Shown: positions 53,593-60,935 of the stretch, piece after piece
How the letters are laid out: every line of letters starts with the position of its first letter
Numbering within the stretch: the first letter of the stretch is position 1
Made by a program: the position numbers and the translations under genes
DNA from: Candidatus Collinsella stercoripullorum
GTDB lineage: Bacteria; Actinomycetota; Coriobacteriia; Coriobacteriales; Coriobacteriaceae
DNA: 60,935 nt
Assembly (NCBI GenBank): GCA_019117005.1
Contig: DXAO01000041.1
Span: 1-60,935 of the forward strand
Reading direction: 5' to 3'
Notes under the pieces: model-generated
The model's input: the letters and a program-made list of their open reading frames with translations, nothing else
What the model was told of the DNA's origin: nothing
Databases searched by the model: none

Positions 53593-54843
53593 ATGAGATA
53601 CACCGCGATGGAGCGCAACTGGGTCATGTACGACGTCGGCAACTCGGCGCTCGTGCTGCTCAACACCTCCGTGGTGCCCATCTACTTCGACGCCATCAAC
53701 ACCGGGGCGTCCTCGGCGGAGCTCGTGACCGCATGGGCGAACGCCCAGACCGTCGCGTCCCTCGTGGTCGCCCTGCTGATGCCCATCCTGGGCTCGCTCG
53801 CGGATTTCGCGGGCAACAAGATCAAGTTCTTCCTGGGATTCTTCCTGACCGGCCTCGTTTTGTGCCTGGCCCAGGCCATACCCATGGGGGCTATGCCCTT
53901 CCTCATCGTCTACGTGCTGTGCACGATCGGGCTCAACTCCTCCATGACGTTCTACGACGCCATGCTGCCCGACGTCACCACCGATGAGCGCATGGACAAC
54001 GTGTCGAGCTCGGGCTACGCGTGGGGCTATATCGGCTCCTGCGCGCCCTTCATCGTCTGCATCGCCCTCATCATGCTCGGCCCCTCGGTGCTGGGGCTCG
54101 ACATGATGCTCGCCACGCGCCTGTCCTTCGTCATCACCGGGGCCTGGTGGCTCGCCTTCACGATCCCGCTGCTGCGCACCTACCGCCAGCGCTTCGGCAA
54201 GGAGCTCGCGCCGGGCGAGACCATGGCGTCCGAGGTCGCGCGCACCTTCCGGGGGCTCGCCGCGACCCTGCGCCGCATCGCCGGCGACCGCGCCCTTCTC
54301 CTCTACATGCTCGCCTTCTTCTTCTACATCGACGGTGTGCACACCGTCATCTCCATGTCCACCACCTACGGCACCTCGCTCGGCATCGACTCCACCCAGC
54401 TCATCCTCGCCCTGCTCGTCACGCAGTTCGTGGCCTTCCCCTCGGCGATCGCCTACGGCCGGCTCGCCGGACGCTTCGGCACCCTGCGCATGATCATCAT
54501 CGCGGTCGTCGCCTACGTCTGCATCGTGCTGTTCGCCGCCTTCTTCCTGCAGACCGCCACGGAGTTCTGGGTCCTGGCCATCGCCGTCGGCCTGTTCCAG
54601 GGCGGCATCCAGGCGCTTTCGCGCAGCTACTTCGGCAAGCTCATCCCCAAGGAGCGCGCCAACGAGTATTACGGTTTCTTCGATATCTTCGGTCGCTACG
54701 CGTCGGTGATGGGAACTCTGCTAGTATCTGTCGTGACATCGCTCACGGGGAATCCTTCTTTAGGAGTGCTTTCCATCGGGATCCTCTTGGTTGTGGGCCT
54801 TGTCATGCTAGTAAAGCTCTCCCGCATGAGGGGCGTCGCGTAA
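53593..54843 (+). CDS. MFS transporter, UMF1/Atg22-like
   Basis: A 416-residue protein with about twelve hydrophobic segments. The N-terminus YDVGNSALVLLNTSVVPIYF is typical of the UMF1/Atg22 subgroup, with LGSLADFAGNKIKFF and YDAMLPDVTTDERMDNVSSSGYAWGYIGS. Substrate unknown, possibly an effluxer of amino acids or drugs. The last ~45 codons (54700-54840) use many AT-ending codons (CTA, GTA, TTA), unlike the rest of the gene. ATG follows GGGAGGGGA. Confidence 0.88.
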   Translation: MRYTAMERNWVMYDVGNSALVLLNTSVVPIYFDAINTGASSAELVTAWANAQTVASLVVALLMPILGSLADFAGNKIKFFLGFFLTGLVLCLAQAIPMGAMPFLIVYVLCTIGLNSSMTFYDAMLPDVTTDERMDNVSSSGYAWGYIGSCAPFIVCIALIMLGPSVLGLDMMLATRLSFVITGAWWLAFTIPLLRTYRQRFGKELAPGETMASEVARTFRGLAATLRRIAGDRALLLYMLAFFFYIDGVHTVISMSTTYGTSLGIDSTQLILALLVTQFVAFPSAIAYGRLAGRFGTLRMIIIAVVAYVCIVLFAAFFLQTATEFWVLAIAVGLFQGGIQALSRSYFGKLIPKERANEYYGFFDIFGRYASVMGTLLVSVVTSLTGNPSLGVLSIGILLVVGLVMLVKLSRMRGVA

Positions 54844-54877
54844 GGGCAGGCGCCGCCCATGGACACCGCGCCTTGTA

Positions 54878-54911
54878 CGGAGGGCTTTGCTGCGACCAGT
54901 AAAGCCCTCCG
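54878..54911 (+). promoter_or_regulatory. Hairpin between MFS gene and queT
   Basis: Perfect 11-bp stem CGGAGGGCTTT / AAAGCCCTCCG with 12-nt loop, 25 nt before queT. No T-run follows. It may be a leader structure. It does not match preQ1 riboswitch consensus by eye. Confidence 0.5.
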
Positions 54912-54936
54912 ATTCTCTAGAAGGTGACCGTACCAG

Positions 54937-55515
54937 ATGAAATCCACCTACATCGCCCGCGCGGGCGTGATCGCCGCGGCTTACGCGGCGTGCACGCTCG
55001 TGACCATGCTCTTCCTGGGCAACCTCGCCTGGGGCCCCGTCCAGTTCCGGGTCTCCGAGGCGCTGTGCGCGCTGGCGCTCGTGACCCCCGCCGCCGTGCC
55101 CGGCCTCACCCTCGGCTGCGTCATCGCGAACGTGGCCAACATCGCGCTGTCCGGCACGGGTGCGCTCGGCCTGCTCGACGTGGCCTTCGGCTCGCTCGCG
55201 ACCTTCCTGGGCGCGCTGTTCACCTGGAGGATGCGCCGCCATCCGCTCGCGGCGCTCGCCGGCCCGGTGCTCGCCAACGCCCTCATCGTGCCCGCCTACC
55301 TGCCCATCCTCCTCACGGGGGTGGGCTTCTACACCATCCCCTTCACGTCGATCTCGCTCGACGGAGCCTGGCCGCTCATGTACCTGTTCGGTCTGGTGAC
55401 CACCGGCGCGGGCGAAGCGGTTATCATGTACGTGCTGGGGTACCCCCTGTACCGTTCGCTGGCCCGTACGCGCTTCGTGCAGCGTGAGCTCGCCGAGGTG
55501 GGTACAACCAACTGA
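54937..55515 (+). CDS. queT: QueT-type ECF transporter S-component (queuosine precursor)
   Basis: A 192-residue integral membrane protein with about six helices. The QueT signature is WGPVQFRVSEALCALALVTPAAVPGLTLGCVIANV, and KxTYxARxGVIAAAYAACT lies at the N-terminus. It is the substrate-binding part of an ECF importer for a queuosine precursor such as preQ1; energy-coupling EcfA/T genes are elsewhere. AGAAGGTGACC precedes the ATG. Confidence 0.9.
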   Translation: MKSTYIARAGVIAAAYAACTLVTMLFLGNLAWGPVQFRVSEALCALALVTPAAVPGLTLGCVIANVANIALSGTGALGLLDVAFGSLATFLGALFTWRMRRHPLAALAGPVLANALIVPAYLPILLTGVGFYTIPFTSISLDGAWPLMYLFGLVTTGAGEAVIMYVLGYPLYRSLARTRFVQRELAEVGTTN

Positions 55516-55579
55516 GACGGTCGGGGATCGCGCGGGACCCCGCACCGTGGGCGAGCGCACGTGGGGGAAAGGGGCGTGT

Positions 55580-56779
55580 ATGAATCCTGCGATCGTGATC
55601 CCCTCCTATTGGGCTGCGGACGCCGTGGACGCCCAGGCGCCGGGCGCCTACGACCACAGCACCGACCTGAACGCGCCCAAGCCCGAGCTCGACGCCTGCC
55701 TGGCCTCGCTCGAGCAGGTGCGCGACGTCTGCCGCGTCATCGTGCTCGTGGTGAGCCCTCCTTCGAGCGCGGACGCCGCGCGCGAGCGGGTCCGCGCCAT
55801 CGCCCGCTCCCATCCCGCCCTCACCGTCACGGTCCTCACCGAGCGCGAGGCCGTCCGCATCCGCGACCGCGTGGACCGGATCGCCCCGCGCGCCCCGGGC
55901 GAGCCGGTGTCCCTGCGCGGATACGGGGCCATCCGCAACATGGGCCTCGCCGCCGCGAGCATCCTCGCCCACGACTGCGTGATCTTCCTGGACGACGACG
56001 AGATCGTGCTCGGTCCGGATTTCATGAAGAAGGCCCTGTACGCCCTGGGCCAGCAGACGCGCCAGGGGCTGCCGATCCTCGCCAAGAGCGGCTACTTCTA
56101 CGACCGCGAGGGCTCGCCTCTGGCGGACACCTCGAAGGCCGATGCCACGCACCGCTGGTGGACCAAGCGCATCGAGTTCAACCGCTGGATGCGCCGGGCG
56201 CTCTCCGGCACGCGCATCTCGCGGTCGAACTACGTGTGCGGCGGCCTGTTCGCCCTGCACGCGCGTGCCTACATGCGCGTCGCCTTCGATCCCTGGATCA
56301 CGCGCGGCGAGGACCTCGACTACCTGTTCAACATGCGCATGCACGGGCTGGACGTGTGGTTCGACAACGAGTGGGTGGTGCGCCACCTGCCGCCGCCGAG
56401 CGTCCACCGCGCGCCGCGCTTCATGCAGAACGTCTACCGCTGGTACTACGAGCGCGCCAAGCTCGCCTTCGCCGCGCGCCAGCACGACCTCGAGCCGGTC
56501 ACCCCGGCGTCGCTCATGCCCTATCCCGGCCCTTGGTTCTCCAGCGAGCTCGACGAGCGCGTGCGCAAGACGGCGTTCGCCCGCATGATGCTCACCTCGG
56601 AGCGCGTGGGGTACGGGCGCATCTGGCGCCACGGGCGCGAGCTCGCCGAGCGCTACGCCGATGAGAACAAGTCCAAGTACATCCGATTCCAGAGTTTCTG
56701 GCCCAGCATCATGGACGGCCTGTGGAACGATGAGGAGCTGTCCGAGATGTTGGAGGAAGCCACATGCCGAGAAAACTGA
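55580..56779 (+). CDS. Family 2-like glycosyltransferase
   Basis: A 399-residue protein beginning MNPAIVIPSYWAADAV (Rossmann-like GT-A start) with the nucleotide/metal motif CVIFLDDDEIVLGPDF. The acceptor-side region has DPWITRGEDLDYLFNMRMHGLDVWF (the ED-type base). No transmembrane helix, so probably cytosolic or membrane-associated. Donor and acceptor unknown. GGAAAGGGGCG precedes ATG at 55580. It overlaps the following kinase gene by 16 nt, so the sugar enzyme and two-component system are coupled. Confidence 0.82.
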   Translation: MNPAIVIPSYWAADAVDAQAPGAYDHSTDLNAPKPELDACLASLEQVRDVCRVIVLVVSPPSSADAARERVRAIARSHPALTVTVLTEREAVRIRDRVDRIAPRAPGEPVSLRGYGAIRNMGLAAASILAHDCVIFLDDDEIVLGPDFMKKALYALGQQTRQGLPILAKSGYFYDREGSPLADTSKADATHRWWTKRIEFNRWMRRALSGTRISRSNYVCGGLFALHARAYMRVAFDPWITRGEDLDYLFNMRMHGLDVWFDNEWVVRHLPPPSVHRAPRFMQNVYRWYYERAKLAFAARQHDLEPVTPASLMPYPGPWFSSELDERVRKTAFARMMLTSERVGYGRIWRHGRELAERYADENKSKYIRFQSFWPSIMDGLWNDEELSEMLEEATCREN

Positions 56780-58152
56780 AGAACCTGAGCGGCCGCATCG
56801 TGTCGCGCACCGGGGCTCTGCCGGGGTTCCGCCTGTTCGCCATCGTCTGCGCGCTCGGCTTCGTCGGCTACTGCGTGTACGCGCTCGCCGAGGGCTTCGA
56901 CCCGGCGTCGGCGGTGATCGCCTGCGCGCTGCTGTTCGTGTTCCTCGTCGCCTTCATCTACCTGTGCCTGAACCCCGACTCGCTGCGTTCCCAGTACACC
57001 GAGCAGGCGCTCTCGACGGCGTCCGAGATGCTCGACATCATCAAGTCCGGCCTCGACCGCGAGAGCGCGGAGGCGATCTGCCGGCGCCTGCTGCCCGAGA
57101 CGCGCGCCATGGCGATCGCCGTGACCGACGAGGAGCACGTGCTCGCCTGCGTGGGCGAGCTCGAGGTCGACTTCCCGCCCGGATCCCCCATCCACACGCC
57201 CGCCACGCGCTACGTGCTCGACCACGGGGTCGCCCAGTCCTTCACGCACATGGTCGACGTGCGCAGCGAGCGCACCGAGCACCGGGCGATCCCGGCGGGC
57301 ATCATCGTCCCGCTCAAGGTGCGCGACAAGGCCGTGGGGACCCTCAAGTTCTACTACCGGCGCAGCCACGACGTGAACCGCACGCAGTACGCGCTCGCCT
57401 CCGGCTTCGCCGAGCTGCTGTCCACGCAGCTCGCCATCCACGAGCTCGAGCTGCAAGACGAGCTCACCGCCCGGGCGGAGCTGCGCGCCCTGCAGGCGCA
57501 GATCAACCCGCACTTCCTGTTCAACACCCTGAACACCATCGCGTCGCTCACGCGCACCGAGCCGCTGCGCGCCCGCGAGCTGCTGCGGGAGTTCTCCTCC
57601 TTCTACCGGGCCACGCTCGAGAACTCCGGCTCGCTGATCCCGGTCTCGCGCGAGGTGGCGCAGACGAGCCGCTACCTGGTGTTCGAGAAGGCCCGCTTCG
57701 GCGAGGACCGCATCCGCGAGCGCTTCGAGATCGCCCCGGACGCGCAGGACCTCCCGGTCCCGGCCTTCATCATCCAGCCGCTCGTGGAGAACGCCGTGCG
57801 CCACGGCATGACCGACGAGGGGCCGCTCACCATCGAGGTGTCGGTCTCGGTGCCGGAGCAGGGCTTCGTGCTCATCGAGGTGGCCGACGACGGCGCCGGC
57901 ATGGACGAGCGGACCGCGGCGCGGCTGTTCTCCACGGGCTCCGACACGCCCGCTGAGCGCGCGGCGGCGGACCGCTCGGCGCCCTCCGGCGGCGGCGCGG
58001 GGGTCGCCATGCGCAACATCTCCGAGCGCATCGAGCGGTTCTACGGCCCCCGCTCGTCGATCTCGGTCGAGTCCGAGCCGGGCGGCGGCACCTCCATTCG
58101 GCTCAAGCTGGATTTGGAAAACAGCATTCTGGCCGAGAGAGATGTAGAATAG
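56764..58152 (+). CDS. LytS-type sensor histidine kinase 2
   Basis: A 462-residue paralogue of the kinase at 47766. Transmembrane helices at ~20-65. GAF-like region ~90-220. Kinase motif INPHFLFNTLNTIASL with His250, N-box PLVENAVRHGM, and ATP-binding DDGAGMD and GGGAGVAMRN. Its ATG lies within the end of the glycosyltransferase gene after GAGGAAGCC. It probably senses an envelope-related cue; partner regulator follows after 72 bp. Confidence 0.92.
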   Translation: MPRKLKNLSGRIVSRTGALPGFRLFAIVCALGFVGYCVYALAEGFDPASAVIACALLFVFLVAFIYLCLNPDSLRSQYTEQALSTASEMLDIIKSGLDRESAEAICRRLLPETRAMAIAVTDEEHVLACVGELEVDFPPGSPIHTPATRYVLDHGVAQSFTHMVDVRSERTEHRAIPAGIIVPLKVRDKAVGTLKFYYRRSHDVNRTQYALASGFAELLSTQLAIHELELQDELTARAELRALQAQINPHFLFNTLNTIASLTRTEPLRARELLREFSSFYRATLENSGSLIPVSREVAQTSRYLVFEKARFGEDRIRERFEIAPDAQDLPVPAFIIQPLVENAVRHGMTDEGPLTIEVSVSVPEQGFVLIEVADDGAGMDERTAARLFSTGSDTPAERAAADRSAPSGGGAGVAMRNISERIERFYGPRSSISVESEPGGGTSIRLKLDLENSILAERDVE

Positions 58153-58224
58153 ACGGCAGGCGTGCGCCGGCGAGGAACCCGCCGCGCCGCCATGCATGGA
58201 CCTACGGGAAGGATTGTCACGCCT

Positions 58225-58941
58225 ATGCTACGTGCGATGATCGTCGACGATGAGGCGCCTGCACGCTCCGAGCTGCGCTTCCTTTTGGAGCAGACGGGCA
58301 AGATGGGCTCGATCACCGAGGCGTCGAGCGTTCGCTCCGCCATCGAGATGCTGATGGAGGGCCGTGTCGACGTCGTGTTCCTGGACATCTCCATGCCGGG
58401 GGCGTCGGGCATCCAGCTCGCCGAGGCGCTCCGCAAGCTCAAGAACCCTCCCGCGGTGGTCTTCGTCACCGCGTACAGCGACCACGCGGTCGAGGCGTTC
58501 GAGGTGGACGCCGTCGACTACCTCCTCAAGCCCGTCGAGGAGGCGCGGCTCGACCAGGCGATCGCCAAGGTGCTCGCGCGGGTGAAGCCGGTGGCCGAGA
58601 GCAAGGCGCCCATCGAGCGCATCCCCGTGGAGAAGGGCGGCCGCAAGGTCCTGATCCCGGTCGACCAGATCCGCTACATCATGGCCAAGGACGATTACTC
58701 CTGCATCTTCACGGAGGACGACCGCTACCTGTCCACGACCTCGCTCGCGCAGTTCGAGTCGAAGCTGGGCGATTTCGGCTTCTTCCGCGTGCACCGCCGC
58801 TACATCGTGAACCTCGCCTGCGTCGAGGACGTCGAGACGGCGGCCTCGGGGGCCATCCAGCTCGGGGTCACGGGCGTCGACGACCGGATCCCGGTGTCGC
58901 GCAGGCGGGTCGTGCCGCTCAAGAAGGCCCTCAACCTCTAG
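58225..58941 (+). CDS. LytTR response regulator 2
   Basis: 238 residues. Receiver domain with Asp54 in VFLDISMPG and VFVTAYSDHAVEAFEVDAVDYLLKPVEEARL, then LytTR domain (VDQIRYIMAKDDYSCIF, RVHRRYIVNLACVEDVE, VSRRRVVPLKKAL). The ATG at 58225 gives MLRAMIVDDEAPA, matching its paralogue; GGGAAGGA lies upstream. It pairs with the preceding kinase. Confidence 0.93.
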   Translation: MLRAMIVDDEAPARSELRFLLEQTGKMGSITEASSVRSAIEMLMEGRVDVVFLDISMPGASGIQLAEALRKLKNPPAVVFVTAYSDHAVEAFEVDAVDYLLKPVEEARLDQAIAKVLARVKPVAESKAPIERIPVEKGGRKVLIPVDQIRYIMAKDDYSCIFTEDDRYLSTTSLAQFESKLGDFGFFRVHRRYIVNLACVEDVETAASGAIQLGVTGVDDRIPVSRRRVVPLKKALNL

Positions 58942-58950
58942 GGGAGGCCC

Positions 58951-59415
58951 ATGAACCTCCGCGACGCGAAGCGCATCGACATCATCTCGGATACGCACGG
59001 GCATCTGTCCGACGCGCTTCTCGGCGCCCTCGAGGGCGCCGACCTCATCATCCACGCGGGCGACATCACATCCGAGGCCGATTACCACGAGCTCGCGACG
59101 ATCGCGCCGCTGCGCGCCGTGCTGGGCAACAACGACTGGTACTATGATTACGGACCCGAGGTCCAGGCGCTCGCGAGCTTCACGTTCGAGGGGCTCCGGT
59201 TCGCCGTGGCGCACTACCGCGAGGAGCTGCCCTCCCGCGGCGTCGACGTGGCGGTCTGCGGCCACACGCATCGGGCGCGCGCGGTGCAGCTGGGCGGCGG
59301 ATGGCTGGTGAACCCCGGCTCGCCCACGTACCCCCGTGGCGGGCGCGGGGCCACGATGGCCCGGATGCTCGTCGCCGAGGGCAGCGTCCTGTCCGTGGAG
59401 ATCATCGACCTGTAG
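58951..59415 (+). CDS. YfcE/MJ0936-type metallophosphoesterase
   Basis: A 154-residue phosphodiesterase. Motifs: IISDTHGHLSD (D-x-H), IIHAGDITSEADY (GD), VLGNNDWYYDYG (GNND), AVAHYREELP and VCGHTHRARAV (GHTH). It starts 9 nt after the regulator gene, so it is cotranscribed. It is a distant relative of the larger enzyme at 26187. Substrate unknown. Confidence 0.9.
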   Translation: MNLRDAKRIDIISDTHGHLSDALLGALEGADLIIHAGDITSEADYHELATIAPLRAVLGNNDWYYDYGPEVQALASFTFEGLRFAVAHYREELPSRGVDVAVCGHTHRARAVQLGGGWLVNPGSPTYPRGGRGATMARMLVAEGSVLSVEIIDL

Positions 59416-59479
59416 GGGTTGCGGGACCGGGCGGCGCCCATGGGCGCTCCCGGGGGTAGCGGATCCGTTTTGACCTTCG

Positions 59480-59504
59480 AGCCGGCTCGGGTGAGCCGGC
59501 TTTT
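59480..59504 (+). terminator. Rho-independent terminator after phosphoesterase gene
   Basis: AGCCGGCTC-GGGT-GAGCCGGCT with TTTT. Confidence 0.88.
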
Positions 59505-59740
59505 CCGTTCGGGGCGATCGGGGCGCGAGCGTGCTCCTGCGGGGGGGGTGCCGTGCCCGCAGGGGGCGTACACCGCAGAGCCGCCAAAAGCTGCGGAGAT
59601 CGGGTGGGCCCCGTGCTCGCAGGGGGCGTGATCCCTTGCGCTCGCGGGGCGCGACCGTGTGCCCCGCAGGGGGCCGACCCCGTACCCCGCAGGGAGCCGA
59701 CCCCGTACCCCGCAGGGGGGGGCCGAAAACTTTTTCAAAA
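59505..59740. repeat. GC-rich region with 23-bp tandem repeat
   Basis: CCCCGCAGGGGGCCGACCCC GTA units at 59662-59684 and 59685-59707, with a partial third from 59708. Looser CGCAGGGGGCG copies occur at ~59570 and ~59618. No gene supported here. Confidence 0.7.
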
Positions 59741-59746
59741 AAGTTC

Positions 59747-59776
59747 TTGCGCACGCGAAGCGTCTCTGTGTATACT
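59747..59776 (+). promoter_or_regulatory. Promoter of tRNA-Asp
   Basis: TTGCGC (59747-59752) and TATACT (59771-59776), 18-nt spacer, preceded by an A/T-rich CTTTTTCAAAAAAGTTC upstream element. Confidence 0.75.
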
Positions 59777-59813
59777 AGCTCTCGCAGCAGCGAAGCAATT
59801 CGAACAGCTGCCT

Positions 59814-59891
<78 letters not shown>

Positions 59892-59900
59892 TCGCAAAGA

Positions 59901-59933
59901 ACAGCCTATTCGGGAAACCGAATAGGCTGTTTT
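59901..59933 (+). terminator. Terminator of tRNA-Asp
   Basis: Perfect 13-bp stem ACAGCCTATTCGG / CCGAATAGGCTGT with a GAAA tetraloop and TTT. Confidence 0.88.
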
Positions 59934-60346
59934 GCTATCAGGGGACCTGTTTGGCCCTGTTTGCCTTTCGAATCGATCGAAGTACTGTTCGGGGCGATTC
60001 TGTTTCAAGCGACCGGATATCCATCTCATCATCACGAGACGACACAGATGTTGTTTCGCTTTTCTTCTCGCTATCGCACCTGGTTGGTGGCGGCATCTAT
60101 GGATGGGAAATGCCAACCGGGTACGTACAAGAGGGGCGCTTCGCCTCAATCAATCTTTCATGCCCGGCTCGTATGCCGCTCTCTTGCCGTTCGCTCTCGA
60201 AAAACTACCACTGACAGTTATCACAGACATATATAACATACCAGATGTATATTACCTATTGACGACCGAGAAGGACGAGATCGTGTTTCATCGGCGGATT
60301 GGCGCCGAGGGGTCGAATGATGACGGGTGAAAGGAGGTGCGGAAGA
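59934..60346. promoter_or_regulatory. AT-richer leader region of the mannose-type PTS
   Basis: 413 bp of much lower GC than the rest. An AT-rich ATATATAACATACCAGATGTATAT (dyad-like, ~60225-60250) and a TTGACG (60259-60264) are visible. No coding region is convincing despite several open frames. Likely holds the promoter and regulator site for the PTS genes. Confidence 0.5.
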
Positions 60347-60775
60347 GTGGATAAACGAATTGTTATTGTGACGCACGGCGGGTTCTCCGAAGGCATTCTG
60401 TCCTCGCTTCGGATGGTTGCCGGCGATATCGGTCCTATCGAGTGCATCACGGCATATGTTGACAAGGATGTTGATTATCAGGCTGAGTTCAGGCGCATTG
60501 TATCCGAGCATGATTACTCAAAAGCTGAGCTGCTTGTGCTCACCGATGTGCTCGGGGGATCGGTCAATAACGAGTTCATGCAGCTTCTCGCCGAGTATCC
60601 GTTTCATTTGGTTACGGGTATCAACTTCGCATTGCTTCTCGAGATAGGCATGTGTCCTGCCGAGGAGCTGGTCGAATCCCTTCCGAGGATTGTATCTGCG
60701 GCTCGTGAGCACATTGTGCTGTGCGATACTTTGCTGGTCGAAGGCGACGAAGAAGACGAGGGCAACAGCTTCTAG
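60347..60775 (+). CDS. PTS EIIA, mannose family
   Basis: A 142-residue EIIA domain that accepts phosphate from HPr. Starts VDKRIVIVTHGGFSEGIL with active His10. VLTDVLGGSVNNEFMQLL is the conserved LTDxxGGSxxN region. GTG start 9 nt after AAGGAGG. Codon use is far less GC-biased than elsewhere in the window. An EIIB gene follows 21 nt later, and EIIC/EIID presumably lie beyond the edge. Confidence 0.92.
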   Translation: MDKRIVIVTHGGFSEGILSSLRMVAGDIGPIECITAYVDKDVDYQAEFRRIVSEHDYSKAELLVLTDVLGGSVNNEFMQLLAEYPFHLVTGINFALLLEIGMCPAEELVESLPRIVSAAREHIVLCDTLLVEGDEEDEGNSF

Positions 60776-60796
60776 AACACAGGAAGAGGGAGCGAC

Positions 60797-60935
60797 ATGA
60801 TAAGGCTATTCCGTATCGACCACAGGCTTTTGCACGGCCAGGTCGCGTTCTCGTGGACGCGGAGCATCGGCGCCGATTGCATTTTGGTTGCTGATGATGA
60901 GGCGGCTACAGATAAGCTCAAGATGTCGACGTTGC
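60797..60935 (+). CDS. PTS EIIB, mannose/sorbose family (3' end outside window)
   Basis: First 46 codons only. IRLFRIDHRLLHGQVAFSW carries the phosphorylatable His (His14 from ATG at 60797) of mannose-type EIIB, followed by CILVADDEAATDKLKMSTL. GGAAGAGGGAG precedes the ATG. Sugar specificity cannot be decided. Confidence 0.9.
   Translation, partial: MIRLFRIDHRLLHGQVAFSWTRSIGADCILVADDEAATDKLKMSTL

Noticed and set aside
54844..54936. preQ1 riboswitch upstream of queT
   Set aside because: The hairpin has a long 11-bp stem and no A-rich tail or pseudoknot partner like known preQ1 classes.
59932..60330. 132-codon open frame before the PTS EIIA gene
   Set aside because: No ribosome-binding site and no recognisable domain; overlaps the presumed leader region.

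Overview
The window is a continuous stretch of chromosome from a GC-rich, Gram-positive anaerobe. By gene content it looks like a gut coriobacterium close to Collinsella. The evidence is the phosphoketolase, the PTS-based sugar uptake, the actinobacterial mazG-eno-divIC-ppx block, the complete his operon, and the LytS/LytR-type two-component systems. The genus is an inference from gene content; nothing was searched. Most genes are strongly GC-biased at third codon positions. The last ~1 kb (a mannose-family PTS start) and a few intergenic islands are clearly AT-richer.

Layout. (1) 1-4.8 kb: the tail of clpB, then an alpha-glucoside module (RpiR-type regulator, divergent GH4 phospho-glycosidase, PTS EIICB). 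(2) 4.8-11.4 kb: a small membrane protein, tRNA-Arg(CCT) with an unusual repeat, a Gx-transporter/ApbE pair, then a LacI regulator and phosphoketolase with twin LacI-type operators. (3) 11.5-20.1 kb: a histidine operon hisZ-hisG (fused), D, C, B, H, A, F, I, E. It lacks only a histidinol-phosphatase. (4) 20.4-27.7 kb: a membrane-tethered double-LuxR regulator, an ArsC/Spx-like protein, larB-larC for nickel-pincer cofactor, small four-helix membrane proteins, a phosphodiesterase and mazG. (5) 27.8-34.6 kb: enolase, DivIC-like protein, Ppx/GppA, tRNA-Leu(TAA), an MFS exporter, an orphan PTS EIIB, a VOC protein and tRNA-Leu(CAG). (6) 34.6-41 kb: repeats, a GT51 peptidoglycan glycosyltransferase, CorA, a fused MurT-GatD-like protein and a CofE-like ligase. 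(7) 41-47.6 kb: carbamate kinase, C39-type peptidase, APC permease and amidohydrolase. (8) 47.7-59.4 kb: two paralogous LytS/LytTR pairs around a zinc-ribbon surface protein, a phospholipase-C-like protein, an MFS protein, QueT and a GT2 glycosyltransferase. (9) 59.8-60.9 kb: tRNA-Asp and the start of a mannose-type PTS.

Most interesting signals. Both tRNA-Arg(CCT) and tRNA-Leu(CAG) are followed by the same kind of element. It has an inverted copy of that tRNA's own T-arm, then a ~90-bp core with two GC-rich hairpins whose stems differ by compensatory changes, then a direct copy of the tRNA 3' end plus its terminator. Both units repeat at exactly 184 bp. Separately, the MurT-GatD fusion has lost both the cysteine and the histidine expected of a working glutaminase. 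Other items are a HisZ-HisG fusion, a single-pass membrane protein with two LuxR helix-turn-helix domains, a MITE-like inverted-repeat element, and a near-perfect 26-bp hairpin.
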